A DNA stretch of 64,000 bases from Streptomyces sp. ICBB 8177 (GCF_003144095.1 NZ_NSKH01000023.1:903611-967610); one strand, 5' to 3'; positions 28,117 to 39,936 are shown, counted from the first letter of the stretch. Notes: generated by a model not told the origin, from the sequence alone. Numbers and translations: made by a program.

Positions 28117-29133
28117 ATGACACACGACCACCAGCTCCCCGTCATCGACCTGTCCGCCGCCGACCGCGGACCGCAAGGCCGGGCACGGCTCCACGCCCAA
28201 CTGCACACCGCCGCCCACGAGGTGGGCTTCTTCCAGCTCACCGGCCACGGCGTGAGCGCGGAGCGCACCGCCGACCTGACCCGGACCATGCGCGAGTTCT
28301 TCGCCCTGCCCGAGGCCGACCGCCTGGCCGTCTCCACCCTCGACTCACCGCACTTCCGCGGCTACACCCGGGTCGGTGACGAGCGCACCGGCGGCAGCCG
28401 CGACTGGCGCGACCAGATCGACATCGGCGCCGAACGCCCCGCCCGCGTCCCCGGCCCGGACGAGCCCGCGTACTGGTGGCTGGAGGGGCCCAACCAGTGG
28501 CCCGCCGCCCTGCCGCGGCTGCGCGGCGTCGCCCTCGGCTGGATCGAAGAGCTGAGCGCGGTCGCCGACCGGCTGCTGCGCGAACTGCTCACGGCCATCG
28601 GCGCACCCGCCGACTTCTACGCGGACGCCTTCGCGGGCAACCCCCACCTGCACCTGAAGCTGGTGCGCTACCCCGGCAGCGCGCCGGACGGCGCCGACCA
28701 GGGCGTCGGTGCCCACAAGGACTACGGATTCCTGACGCTGCTGCTCCAGGACGAGGTCGGCGGGCTCCAAGTGGAGCGCGGCGACGGGCGGTTCCACGAC
28801 GTACCGCCGCTGCCGGGCGCGTTCGTGGTCAACCTCGGCGAACTCCTCGAAGTCGCCACGGACGGCTACCTGAAGGCGACCAACCACCGCGTCGTCAGCC
28901 CGCCCGGCGCCCGGGAGCGCTTCTCCGTGCCGTTCTTCTACAACCCCCGGCTGGACGCCCGTATCGAGAAGGTGCCGTTCCCGTACGCGGACCGCGCGCC
29001 CGGTGCGACGCGCGACCCGGCCAACCCGTTGTTCGCCGAGTACGGCCGCAACGAGCTGAAGGGCTGGCTGCGCGCGCACCCGCAGGTCGCCCGCCGCCAC
29101 CACGCGGCCCTGCTGGAACCCGCCGCCGCGTAG
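28117..29133 (+). CDS. 2-oxoglutarate/Fe(II) oxygenase, isopenicillin N synthase family
   Basis: This 338-residue non-haem iron enzyme has an N-terminal DIOX_N region (LPVIDLSA...AAHEVGFFQLTGHGV). The double-stranded beta-helix core carries the HxD pair in VGAHKDYGFLTLLLQD (His 200, Asp 202), the distal His in KATNHRVVSP (about 257) and the RxS motif in ERFSVPFFYNP for 2-oxoglutarate binding. Substrate unknown. The Cys-containing leader peptide just upstream suggests that expression responds to sulfur or cysteine supply. It is followed by an M20 amidohydrolase, 151 bases away. Confidence 0.87.
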   Translation: MTHDHQLPVIDLSAADRGPQGRARLHAQLHTAAHEVGFFQLTGHGVSAERTADLTRTMREFFALPEADRLAVSTLDSPHFRGYTRVGDERTGGSRDWRDQIDIGAERPARVPGPDEPAYWWLEGPNQWPAALPRLRGVALGWIEELSAVADRLLRELLTAIGAPADFYADAFAGNPHLHLKLVRYPGSAPDGADQGVGAHKDYGFLTLLLQDEVGGLQVERGDGRFHDVPPLPGAFVVNLGELLEVATDGYLKATNHRVVSPPGARERFSVPFFYNPRLDARIEKVPFPYADRAPGATRDPANPLFAEYGRNELKGWLRAHPQVARRHHAALLEPAAA

Positions 29134-29284
29134 CCGCCACCGCTCGTCGCCGCCGGGCCCCTCGTGAACGCAGCCGCCGACCGGCACTCGCGCCGGAGCC
29201 CGGAATGGGGGATGTTGGAGATCACCGTCTCGGGCAGCCCCTCGGGCCCGCCGGAGCGAACAGGCCGACACAGGTGAGGTAGCG

Positions 29285-30526
29285 ATGAGCAGCGAGCAGG
29301 ACGCCACGGTGGGCGCGACGACCCTTGAGGAGCTGTACCGGGACCTGCACGCCCACCCGGAGCTGTCCTTCCGCGAGAGCCGCACGGCCGGCATCGCCGC
29401 CGACCGCGCCGAGGCCGCCGGTTTCGAGGTGATCCGGGGCGTCGGCCGCACCGGCGTCGTCGCCGTCCTGCGCAACGGCGAAGGCCCGACGGTGCTGCTG
29501 CGCGCCGACATGGACGCGTTGCCGGTGCGCGAGGACACCGGCCTGCCGTACGCCAGCCAGGTCACCGGCACCGACGAGAACGGCCACGAGGTCCCGGTGA
29601 TGCACGCCTGCGGCCACGACGTGCACGTCACCTGTCTCATCGGCGCCGCCGAACGGCTCGCGGCGGACCGCGCCGAGTGGTCCGGCACGCTGATCGCGCT
29701 CTTCCAGCCCGCCGAGGAGATCGGCGGCGGCGCGCGGGCCATGGTGGACGACGGCCTGTTCGAGCGGGTCGGCAAGCCCGACGTGGTCCTCGGCCAGCAC
29801 GTCGCCCCGATGCCCGCGGGCTGGGTCGGCGCCCACCCGGGTCCGGCGTTCGCGGCGGCGGACGCGCTGCGGGTGCGGATGTTCGGCCGCGGCGGGCACG
29901 GATCGCGTCCGGAGACCACCATCGACCCGGTGGTGATGGCCGCGGCGACCGTGCTGCGGTTGCAGACGGTGGTCGCCCGCGAGGTCGCCGGGGCCGACAC
30001 CGCGGTGCTCACGGTCGGCTCGCTGCGTGCCGGGACCAAGGAGAACGTCATCCCGGACGACGCCGAACTCGGCCTGAGCATCCGCTCCTACACCGCGCCG
30101 GTGCGCGAGCGGGTGCTGGAGGCCGTGCGCCGGATCGTGCACGCCGAGGCCGCCGCGTCCGGCGCGGTGAAGGACCCGGAGATCACCGTCGTCGACTCCT
30201 TCCCGGTGCTGGTCAACGACCCGGAGACGACCGATCGCACGATGAACGCCTTCCGCACCGAGTTCGGCGACGCGCAGGTGGTCGCCCCCGGACCGGTCAG
30301 CGGCAGCGAGGACGTCGGCGTGCTGGCCACGGCGGCGGGCGCCCCGCTGTGCTACTGGCTGCTGGGCGGCGCGGACCCGGCCGCCTTCGCCGCCGCGGCG
30401 AACGGCGGCACCGCCGACAGCGAGGTGCCGTCGAACCACTCCCCGAAGTTCGCCCCCGTCATCGAACCGACGCTGTCGACAGGCGTACGGGCGCTGGTCA
30501 CCGCGGCCCGCACCTGGCTGGCCTGA
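29285..30526 (+). CDS. M20-family amidohydrolase
   Basis: This 413-residue metal-dependent hydrolase resembles the M20D group (hippurate hydrolase, IAA-amino acid hydrolase, N-acyl amino acid amidases). Metal and catalytic motifs: HPELSFRESRTAG near the start, LLRADMDALPVRE, MHACGHDVHVT, FQPAEEIGGGARAMVDDG and a late SNHSPKFAPV. A lid/dimerisation domain (about 185-300) starts with FGRGGHGSRPE. GAGGTAGCG precedes the ATG. It may act with the preceding oxygenase on amidated sulfur or amino compounds, but this is only suggested by proximity. Confidence 0.87.
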   Translation: MSSEQDATVGATTLEELYRDLHAHPELSFRESRTAGIAADRAEAAGFEVIRGVGRTGVVAVLRNGEGPTVLLRADMDALPVREDTGLPYASQVTGTDENGHEVPVMHACGHDVHVTCLIGAAERLAADRAEWSGTLIALFQPAEEIGGGARAMVDDGLFERVGKPDVVLGQHVAPMPAGWVGAHPGPAFAAADALRVRMFGRGGHGSRPETTIDPVVMAAATVLRLQTVVAREVAGADTAVLTVGSLRAGTKENVIPDDAELGLSIRSYTAPVRERVLEAVRRIVHAEAAASGAVKDPEITVVDSFPVLVNDPETTDRTMNAFRTEFGDAQVVAPGPVSGSEDVGVLATAAGAPLCYWLLGGADPAAFAAAANGGTADSEVPSNHSPKFAPVIEPTLSTGVRALVTAARTWLA

Positions 30527-30554
30527 GTCGGAAGCCGCGCCGCTGACGTCCGAC

Positions 30555-30580
30555 GGCGGGCTCAGGTCGCGGAGCCCGCC
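30555..30580. terminator. Convergent terminator hairpin
   Basis: GGCGGGCTC (30555-30563) pairs with GAGCCCGCC (30572-30580). It overlaps the last codons of the VOC gene and sits 29 bases after the M20 gene, so it may serve both strands. Confidence 0.5.
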
Positions 30581-31062
30581 GCGGCCCCCGTGAGGAGGTC
30601 GGCGCCCCAGCGCTCCACGGACTCCGTCAGGTCAAGCGGCCGCACCCCGCCGCCGCCCTCGGCCGACGGCCAGTCCTCGCGCGGCACCCGCCACATCACC
30701 TCGAACTCGTTGCCGTCGGGGTCCTTGGCGTAGAACGACTTGGAGACCGCGTGGTCGGTGGCGCCGACCAGCGCCCCGCGCTCCCTCAACTCCCGCCCGA
30801 TCGCGGTGAGTTCGCCGAGTGTGCCGACCTCCCAGGCAAGGTGGTACAGACCGACCGCGCCTTGCCGCGGGCCCGGCGCGTCGTCGCCCACCGCGAACAG
30901 GCCGAGGTCGTGGTCGTTGAGGGTGCCGGGCGCCCTGAGGAAGGCGGCACGGCCCGGGATCTCCTGGGCCACCTCGAAGCCGAGCACCTCGGTGTAGAAC
31001 CCGACGGCGCGCCGGACGTCGCGGATGTAGAGCACCGCGTGGTTGAGCCTGCGTACGGGCAT
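30562..31062 (-). CDS. VOC-family metal-dependent enzyme, extradiol dioxygenase/glyoxalase-like
   Basis: This 166-residue vicinal-oxygen-chelate protein starts at ATG 31062, preceded by GAGGAGGAGG. Metal ligands are visible: His in RRLNHAVLYIRD, His in GLYHLAWEV and Glu in DPDGNEFEVMW, the arrangement of extradiol dioxygenases. SKSFYAKDPDGNEFEV is common in catechol 2,3-dioxygenase-type annotations. A palindrome CTTGAA-AG-TTCAAG sits about 95 bases upstream. No other aromatic-degradation genes are nearby, so detoxification is as likely as ring cleavage. Confidence 0.82.
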   Translation of the reverse strand: MPVRRLNHAVLYIRDVRRAVGFYTEVLGFEVAQEIPGRAAFLRAPGTLNDHDLGLFAVGDDAPGPRQGAVGLYHLAWEVGTLGELTAIGRELRERGALVGATDHAVSKSFYAKDPDGNEFEVMWRVPREDWPSAEGGGGVRPLDLTESVERWGADLLTGAAAGSAT

Positions 31063-31156
31063 GGCGTCCTCCTCCTCGCTGGGGACGGGCCGGGTCCGGC
31101 CTGATCCCTCCGTCCCCCGTGTGCGGTGGTCCCGCCACTCCACCGTACACCCGAAG

Positions 31157-31170
31157 CTTGAAAGTTCAAG
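31157..31170. promoter_or_regulatory. Palindrome CTTGAA-AG-TTCAAG
   Basis: Perfect six-base arms lie upstream of the VOC gene and also upstream of tex. TTGAA/TTCAA dyads are typical of MarR-family regulators of redox or detoxification genes. No MarR gene is adjacent, so the regulator would act from elsewhere. Confidence 0.55.
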
Positions 31171-31311
31171 ATTCGCCCCGAGGTGGTGCCATGCCGTCCG
31201 GCCCGCGCCGCTCGCGGCCCGCCGCGCGCCGCCCCCGGGGCCTGCGCGACAAGCGCCGGGCCGCGGCGGCAGAATGCCAGGACCAGCTCAGCGACGAAGC
31301 GGATCGAGACA

Positions 31312-33768
<2,457 letters not shown>

Positions 33769-33795
33769 CACATGCCGCGCGATGCCGAACCGCAC

Positions 33796-33823
33796 GGGGG
33801 CCGGGGCGAACGCTTCGGCCCCC
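33796..33823 (+). terminator. Hairpin after tex
   Basis: GGGGGCCG (33796-33803) pairs with CGGCCCCC (33816-33823) over a 12-base loop, 28 bases past the stop. Confidence 0.55.
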
Positions 33824-33954
33824 ACGTGTGCCTTCCCCGCGTCGTTCCTCCAGTGTCCGGAACGCGGCACTGCCGCCCGTACCGCGGTGTACTGGTGAGT
33901 ACGAAAGCCTTGCGCGCCGCCCCGGCACTTCCTAGCATCGTCGCTGTTACATCG

Positions 33955-33969
33955 TTACTGTCACAGTGA
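33955..33969. promoter_or_regulatory. Dyad upstream of the acyl-CoA operon
   Basis: TTACTG-TCA-CAGTGA is a near-perfect 15-base dyad (one mismatch) and contains GTCAC-A-GTGAC. It lies 41 bases before the CoA-transferase start, beside a direct repeat GTTAC-ATC-GTTAC. It fits a TetR/FadR-like operator for fatty-acid breakdown genes; the regulator is not in the window. Confidence 0.5.
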
Positions 33970-34009
33970 CTTCGGCCCGTGGACCGCGAGGCGACGAGGG
34001 AGTCCGCCC

Positions 34010-35182
34010 ATGGAGCAGCAGCGTCCGCCCGGTCCGCTCGCGGGAGTACGCGTCGTGGAACTCGCCGGGATCGGCCCCGGCCCGTTCGCCGCGATGCTCC
34101 TCGGCGACCTGGGCGCGGACGTGGTGCGGGTGGACCGGCCCGGCGGGCCCGCGCTCGGCATCGACCCCGAGCACGACGTGACCAACCGCAACAAGCGCTC
34201 CGTCGTGGTGGACCTCAAGTCCGCGGAAGGCCCCGGGCTCGTGCTGGACCTCGCCGCCCGCGCCGACGTGCTGCTGGAGGGCTGGCGCCCCGGCGTCGCC
34301 GAACGCCTCGGCGTCGGCCCCGACGCCTGCCTGGACCGCAACCCCGCGCTGGTCTACGGCCGGATGACCGGCTGGGGCCAGGACGGCCCGCTCGCCTCGG
34401 CCGCCGGGCACGACATCGGCTACCTCGCCACCGCCGGAACCCTCGGCATGATCGGCCCGCCCGACGGCCCGCCCGCGATCCCCGCCAACCTGCTCGGCGA
34501 CTACGCGGGCGGCGCGCTCTACCTCGTCGTGGGCGTCCTGGCCGCGCTGCACCACGCCCGCGCCGGCGGCCGGGGCCAGGTCGTGGACGCCGCGATCGTG
34601 GACGGCGTGGCCCACCTGGGCGCCATGATCTGGGGCATGCTAGGCGCGGGTGTCTGGCAGGACCGGCGCGGCGTCAACCTGCTGGACGGAGGCGCGCCCT
34701 TCTACGGCGTCTACGAGACGGCGGACGGCGGGTACATGGCGGTCGGCGCGCTGGAGCCGCGTTTCTACGAGGAGTTCAGCCGCCTGCTGGGGCTGGACGC
34801 GGACGGCGACGCCGGCGCCGAGGTGCCCGGCCGCGACGACGTCGCGCGCTGGGCCGAGTTGCGCGACCGCGTCGCGGCCCGCTTCAGGACCCGCACCCGC
34901 GACGAGTGGACGGCCGTCTTCGAGGGCGGTGACGCGTGCGTGGCGCCGGTGCTGTCGCTGCGCGAGGCCGCCCGGCATCCGCATCTGGCCGCACGGGGGA
35001 CCTTCACCGAGGTCGCGGGGGAGACCCAGCCCGCGCCCGCGCCCCGGCTGAGCGCCACCCCCGGGACCCTGCGCAGGCCGCCCGCGCCGCCCGGCGCCCA
35101 CACCGCCGAGGTCGCCCGCGACTGGGACCTGCCGGGACTGGCTGCGGCGAGCGCGAACGGCACCGCCGACTCCGACACCTGA
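34010..35182 (+). CDS. CaiB/BaiF-type CoA transferase, alpha-methylacyl-CoA racemase-like
   Basis: This 390-residue family III enzyme begins at ATG 34010. It reads GPLAGVRVVELAGIGPGPFAAMLLGDLGADVVRVDRPGG, then NKRSVVVDLKSAEG. AAGHDIGYLATAGTLG carries the His, and NLLGDYAGGALYL carries the Asp, that make up the racemase His/Asp pair. These motifs match alpha-methylacyl-CoA racemase better than formyl-CoA transferases. It inverts (R)-2-methylacyl-CoA to the (S) form so that branched chains can enter beta-oxidation. It opens a four-gene run with the acyl-CoA dehydrogenase 10 bases downstream. Confidence 0.87.
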   Translation: MEQQRPPGPLAGVRVVELAGIGPGPFAAMLLGDLGADVVRVDRPGGPALGIDPEHDVTNRNKRSVVVDLKSAEGPGLVLDLAARADVLLEGWRPGVAERLGVGPDACLDRNPALVYGRMTGWGQDGPLASAAGHDIGYLATAGTLGMIGPPDGPPAIPANLLGDYAGGALYLVVGVLAALHHARAGGRGQVVDAAIVDGVAHLGAMIWGMLGAGVWQDRRGVNLLDGGAPFYGVYETADGGYMAVGALEPRFYEEFSRLLGLDADGDAGAEVPGRDDVARWAELRDRVAARFRTRTRDEWTAVFEGGDACVAPVLSLREAARHPHLAARGTFTEVAGETQPAPAPRLSATPGTLRRPPAPPGAHTAEVARDWDLPGLAAASANGTADSDT

Positions 35183-35192
35183 GGACACCGGT

Positions 35193-36335
35193 ATGCAGCG
35201 AGACCTGTTCACCGACGAGCACGAGGCGTTCCGCGAGACGGTGCGGACCTTCCTGGCCAAGGAGGTCGTCCCGCACCACGAGCGCTGGGAGAAGGCGGGC
35301 GTGGTGGACCGCTCCGCCTGGCTCGCCGCCGGACGCCAGGGGCTGCTGGGCCTGGCGGTGCCCGAGGAGTACGGCGGCGGGGGCACCGCCGACTTCCGCT
35401 ACCCGGTCGTGCTGGCCGAGGAGTTCACGAAGGCGGGCGCCTCGGGGCTCGCGATCGGCCTGCACAACGACATCGTCGGCCCGTACCTGACGAACCTGGC
35501 CACCGAGGAGCAGAGGCGCCGCTGGCTGCCGGGATTCTGCTCCGGCGAGACGGTCACCGCCATCGCCATGACCGAACCCGGCGCGGGCTCCGACCTCCAG
35601 GGCATCCGCACCACCGCCACCGACCGCGGCGACCACTGGGTGCTGAACGGTTCCAAGACCTTCATCTCCAACGGCATCCTCGCCGACCTGGTGGTCGTGG
35701 TCGCGAGGACCACCCCCGAGGGCGGTGCCAAGGGCCTGAGCCTGCTGGTCGTCGAACGCGGCGCGCCCGGCTTCGAGCGGGGCCGCAACCTCGACAAGAT
35801 CGGCCAGAAGGCGCAGGACACCGCCGAGTTGTTCTTCGACGACGTGGTGGTGCCCAAGGAGAACCTGCTCGGCGACCTCGACGGCGCGTTCGTCCACCTG
35901 ATGACCAACCTCGCGCAGGAACGGCTGACCATCGCCGTCTCCGCCATCGCCGCCGCCGAGCACCTGCTGGAGCTGACCACCGCGTACGTCAGGGAACGCG
36001 AGGCGTTCGGCAGGCCGCTGGGCAGGCTCCAGCACGTGCGGTTCGAGATCGCCGAGATGGCCACCGAGTGCGCGGTCACCCGGACGTTCGTCGACCGTTG
36101 CGTCAGCGAGCACAACCGCTGGGCGCTCACCCCGGTCGACGCCTCGATGGCCAAGTGGTGGGCCACGGAGCTGCAGAAGCGGGTGGCGGACCGCTGCCTT
36201 CAACTGCACGGTGGATACGGCTACATGGCCGAGTTCCCGGTCGCCAAGGCGTTCCTCGACGGCCGCATCCAGACGATCTACGGAGGCACCACCGAGATCA
36301 TGAAGGAGATCATCGGCCGTTCGCTGCTGAACTGA
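35193..36335 (+). CDS. Acyl-CoA dehydrogenase
   Basis: This 380-residue FAD enzyme catalyses the first oxidation of acyl-CoA. The family signatures are present: ITAIAMTEPGAGSDLQGIRTTA-type flavin segment (here TVTAIAMTEPGAGSDLQG), GSKTFISNG, and the C-terminal LQLHGGYGYMAEFPVAKAFLDGRIQTIYGGTTEIMKEIIGRSL. The Glu in YGGTTEIMKE is the usual position of the catalytic base. Start ATG lies 10 bases after the racemase stop, with GAGGAC upstream. It is long-chain or branched-chain type judging from partners. Confidence 0.92.
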   Translation: MQRDLFTDEHEAFRETVRTFLAKEVVPHHERWEKAGVVDRSAWLAAGRQGLLGLAVPEEYGGGGTADFRYPVVLAEEFTKAGASGLAIGLHNDIVGPYLTNLATEEQRRRWLPGFCSGETVTAIAMTEPGAGSDLQGIRTTATDRGDHWVLNGSKTFISNGILADLVVVVARTTPEGGAKGLSLLVVERGAPGFERGRNLDKIGQKAQDTAELFFDDVVVPKENLLGDLDGAFVHLMTNLAQERLTIAVSAIAAAEHLLELTTAYVREREAFGRPLGRLQHVRFEIAEMATECAVTRTFVDRCVSEHNRWALTPVDASMAKWWATELQKRVADRCLQLHGGYGYMAEFPVAKAFLDGRIQTIYGGTTEIMKEIIGRSLLN

Positions 36336-36418
36336 CGGCCCGTCGACACAGCACATACAGAGCAGTGCTGGCGCCATGTCACCTGATATGCCGTCACCTT
36401 CCTTGAGAGGCAACCGAA

Positions 36419-37633
36419 GTGACCACCGAAGCGTATGTGTACGACGCGATCCGCACCCCGCGCGGGCGCGGCAAGGCGAACGGCTCGTTGCACGCCACCA
36501 AGCCCATCGACCTGGTCGTGGGCCTCATCCACGAGGTGCGCCGCCGCTTTCCCGGCCTGGACCCGGCCGCCATCGACGACATCGTGCTCGGCGTGGTCGG
36601 CCCGGTCGGCGACCAGGGCTCCGACATCGCCCGGATCGCGGCGATCGCCGCGGGCCTGCCCGACAGCGTCGCCGGCGTGCAGGAGAACCGCTTCTGCGCC
36701 TCCGGCCTCGAAGCGGTCAACCTGGCCGCCGCCAAGGTGCGTTCGGGCTGGGAGGACCTGGTGCTCGCCGGTGGCGTGGAGTCGATGTCCCGGGTGCCGA
36801 TGGCCTCCGACGGCGGCGCCTGGTTCGCCGACCCCATGACCAACTTCGACGTGGGCTTCGTCCCCCAGGGCATCGGCGCCGACCTGATCGCCACCATCGA
36901 GGGCTTCACCCGCCGCGACGTCGACGAGTACGCGGCGCTGTCCCAGGAACGGGCCGCCGCGGCCTGGAAGGACGGCCGGTTCGCGCGCTCCGTCGTCCCC
37001 GTCACCGACCGCAACGGCCTCGTCGTCCTCGACCACGACGAGCACCTGCGCCCCGGCACCACCGCCGACTCGCTCGCCGCCCTCAAGCCGTCCTTCGCGG
37101 GCATCGGCGAACTCGGCGGCTTCGACGCCGTGGCGCTCCAGAAGTACCACTGGGTGGAACGGATCGACCACGTCCACCACGCGGGCAACTCCTCCGGCAT
37201 CGTGGACGGCGCCGCGCTGGTCGCCATCGGCTCCCGCGAGGTCGGTGAGCGCTACGGCCTGACCCCCCGCGCCCGCATCGTCTCCGCCGCCGTCTCCGGC
37301 TCCGAGCCCACCATCATGCTCACCGGCCCGGCCCCCGCCTCCCGCAAGGCGCTCGCCAAGGCCGGACTGACCCCCGACGACATCGACCTGGTCGAGATCA
37401 ACGAGGCGTTCGCCGCGGTCGTCCTGCGCTTCGCCCGCGACCTGGGCCTGAGCCTGGACAAGGTCAACGTCAACGGCGGCGCCATCGCGCTGGGCCACCC
37501 GCTGGGCGCCACCGGCGCGATGATCCTCGGCACCCTCATCGATGAACTGGAGCGGCGCGAGAAGCGCTACGGCCTCGCCACGCTCTGCGTCGGCGGCGGC
37601 ATGGGTATCGCCACGGTCGTCGAACGCCTCTGA
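36419..37633 (+). CDS. Acetyl-CoA C-acyltransferase (thiolase), FadA-like
   Basis: This 404-residue thiolase begins at GTG 36419 after GAGAGG. The nucleophilic Cys is in [14 protein letters not shown] (Cys about 93). The other active-site blocks are [28 protein letters not shown] and [14 protein letters not shown], with the final Cys in TLCVGGGMG. It performs the last cleavage of beta-oxidation. It is followed after 86 bases by the multifunctional FadB-like gene, the partner usually found beside FadA. Confidence 0.93.
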   Translation: MTTEAYVYDAIRTPRGRGKANGSLHATKPIDLVVGLIHEVRRRFPGLDPAAIDDIVLGVVGPVGDQGSDIARIAAIAAGLPDSVAGVQENRFCASGLEAVNLAAAKVRSGWEDLVLAGGVESMSRVPMASDGGAWFADPMTNFDVGFVPQGIGADLIATIEGFTRRDVDEYAALSQERAAAAWKDGRFARSVVPVTDRNGLVVLDHDEHLRPGTTADSLAALKPSFAGIGELGGFDAVALQKYHWVERIDHVHHAGNSSGIVDGAALVAIGSREVGERYGLTPRARIVSAAVSGSEPTIMLTGPAPASRKALAKAGLTPDDIDLVEINEAFAAVVLRFARDLGLSLDKVNVNGGAIALGHPLGATGAMILGTLIDELERREKRYGLATLCVGGGMGIATVVERL

Positions 37634-37719
37634 GCGACCACGTCCGACGCCACCGGTCGCCCCGACGCGACCGCCCGAAACCGCCCCGACCGCCCAGCCC
37701 TCACGGAGCCGCGAACACC

Positions 37720-39903
37720 ATGACCGAGTCCACCACCATCCGCTGGGAACAGGACGCCGACGGCGTCGTCACCCTCGTCCTCGACGACCCCGGCCAGTCC
37801 GCCAACACCATGAACGCCGCCTTCCGCGACTCGCTCGACGCGACCGTGGACCGCCTGGAGGCCGAGCGCGACAGCGTGCGCGGTGTCATCGTCACCTCCG
37901 CCAAGAAGACCTTCTTCGCCGGCGGCGACCTGCGCGACCTGATCCGCGCCACCCCCGAGACCGCCGAAGAGGTGTACGCCGGCAGCCTGCGCATGAAGCG
38001 CTCGCTGCGCCGCCTGGAGACCCTGGGCAAGCCCGTGGTCGCCGCCATCAACGGCGCGGCGCTCGGCGGCGGTTACGAGATCGCCCTCGCCTGCCACCAC
38101 CGCGTGGCCCTCGACGCCCCCGGCTCGAAGATCGGCCTGCCGGAGGTCACCCTCGGCCTGCTGCCAGGCGGCGGGGGCGTGGTGCGCACGGTGCGGCTGC
38201 TCGGCATCACCGACGCCCTGCTGAAGGTGCTGCTCCAGGGCACCCAGTACCACCCGCAGCGCGCCCTGGAAGCCGGTCTCGTCCACGAGGTCGCCGCCAC
38301 CCGCGAGGAGATGCTCGCCGCCGCCCGCGCCTTCATCGACGCCCACCCCGAAGCCCGCCAGCCCTGGGACGAGGACGGCTACCGCATCCCCGGCGGCACC
38401 CCCGCCAGCCCCAAGTTCGCCGCGAACCTGCCCGCGTTCCCCGCCAACCTCAAGAAGCAGCTGAACGGCGCCCCCTACCCGGCGCCGCGCAACATCCTGG
38501 CCGCCGCTGTCGAGGGCTCGCAGGTCGACTTCGACAACGCCCAGGTGATCGAGGCCCGTTACTTCACCGAACTGGCCTGCGGCCGCACCTCGAAGAACAT
38601 GATCCAGGCGTTCTTCTTCGACCTCCAGGCCGTCAACTCCGGTGCCAGCCGCCCCGACGGCGTGGAGCCGCGCACCGTGCGCAAGGTGGCCGTCCTCGGC
38701 GCGGGCATGATGGGCGCGGGCATCGCGTACTCGTGCGCTCGCGCGGGCATCGAAGTCGTGCTCAAGGACGTCACCGCGGAGGCGGCCGAGCGCGGCAAGG
38801 CGTACTCCGCCGGGCTGCTGGACAAGGCGGTCGCCAAGGGCCGCACCACGCCCGCCCGGCGCGACGAGACGCTCGCCCGCATCACGCCCACCGCCGAGGC
38901 GGGCGACCTCGCGGGCTGCGACGCGGTGATCGAGGCGGTCTTCGAGAACCCGGAGCTGAAGCACAAGGTCTTCCAGGAGATCCAGGACGTCGTCGCGCCC
39001 GACGCCCTGCTGTGCTCCAACACCTCCACCCTCCCCATCACCCTGCTGGCCGAAGGCGTCGCACGCCCTGAGGACCTCGTCGGCCTGCACTTCTTCTCGC
39101 CGGTCGACAAGATGCCGCTGGTCGAGATCATCAAGGGCGAACGCACCGGCGACGCGGCACTGGCCCGCGCCTTCGACCTGGTCCGCCAGATCCGCAAGAC
39201 GCCCATCGTCGTCAACGACAGCCGCGGCTTCTTCACCTCCCGCGTCATCGGCCAGTTCATCAACGAGGGCGTCGCGATGGTCGGCGAGGGCGTCGACCCC
39301 GCTTCCGTCGAACAGGCCGCCGCGCAGGCCGGATACCCGGCCAAGGTGCTCTCGCTGATGGACGAACTGACGCTGACGCTGCCGCGCAAGATCCGCAACG
39401 AGACGCGGCGCGCCGTCGAGGAGGCGGGCGGCACGTGGGCCTCCCACCCGGCCGAGGCGGTCATCGACCGCATGGTCGACGAGTTCGACCGCCCCGGGCG
39501 CAGCGGCGGCGCGGGCTTCTACGACTACGAGGACGGCAAGCGCACGCGGCTGTGGCCGGGCCTGCGCGAGCACTTCGGGTCACCGGGCGGTGAGGCGGCG
39601 ACGGTACCGTTCGAGGACATGAAGGAGCGGATGCTCTTCGCGGAGGCGCTGGACAGCGTCCGCTGCCTGGAGGAAGGCGTCCTGACGTCGGTGGCCGACG
39701 CCAACATCGGCTCGATCCTGGGCATCGGCTTCCCGGCCTGGACCGGCGGCGTCCTGCAGTACATCAACGGCTACGAGGGCGGCCCGCAGGGCTTCGTGAC
39801 CCGCGCCCGCGAGCTGCAGGAGACCTACGGCGACCGCTTCACCCCGCCGAAGCTGCTGCTGGAGAAGGCGGAACGGGGGGAGTTCTTCCGCGACGGTGAG
39901 TGA
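37720..39903 (+). CDS. Multifunctional enoyl-CoA hydratase/3-hydroxyacyl-CoA dehydrogenase, FadB-like
   Basis: This 727-residue fusion performs steps two and three of beta-oxidation. The N-terminal crotonase domain (about 1-290) contains KKTFFAGGDLRDL and INGAALGGGYEIALACHHRVALD with a later PEVTLGLLPGGGGVVRTVRL. The dehydrogenase domain starts with KVAVLGAGMMGAGIAYSCARAG (NAD-binding) and includes SNTSTLPITLLAEG and GLHFFSPVDKMPLVEIIKG with the catalytic His, then FFTSRVIGQFINEG. A second 3HCDH C-terminal domain ends the protein. Length is normal for FadB/FadJ types. A strong hairpin eight bases on ends the operon. Confidence 0.94.
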   Translation: MTESTTIRWEQDADGVVTLVLDDPGQSANTMNAAFRDSLDATVDRLEAERDSVRGVIVTSAKKTFFAGGDLRDLIRATPETAEEVYAGSLRMKRSLRRLETLGKPVVAAINGAALGGGYEIALACHHRVALDAPGSKIGLPEVTLGLLPGGGGVVRTVRLLGITDALLKVLLQGTQYHPQRALEAGLVHEVAATREEMLAAARAFIDAHPEARQPWDEDGYRIPGGTPASPKFAANLPAFPANLKKQLNGAPYPAPRNILAAAVEGSQVDFDNAQVIEARYFTELACGRTSKNMIQAFFFDLQAVNSGASRPDGVEPRTVRKVAVLGAGMMGAGIAYSCARAGIEVVLKDVTAEAAERGKAYSAGLLDKAVAKGRTTPARRDETLARITPTAEAGDLAGCDAVIEAVFENPELKHKVFQEIQDVVAPDALLCSNTSTLPITLLAEGVARPEDLVGLHFFSPVDKMPLVEIIKGERTGDAALARAFDLVRQIRKTPIVVNDSRGFFTSRVIGQFINEGVAMVGEGVDPASVEQAAAQAGYPAKVLSLMDELTLTLPRKIRNETRRAVEEAGGTWASHPAEAVIDRMVDEFDRPGRSGGAGFYDYEDGKRTRLWPGLREHFGSPGGEAATVPFEDMKERMLFAEALDSVRCLEEGVLTSVADANIGSILGIGFPAWTGGVLQYINGYEGGPQGFVTRARELQETYGDRFTPPKLLLEKAERGEFFRDGE

Positions 39904-39911
39904 GGCGTAAG

Positions 39912-39936
39912 GGGGCGGGGCCGAAGGCCCCGCCCC
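39912..39936 (+). terminator. Terminator of the beta-oxidation operon
   Basis: GGGGCGGGGCC (39912-39922), loop GAA, GGCCCCGCCCC (39926-39936), nine bases past the FadB-like stop. Confidence 0.7.
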
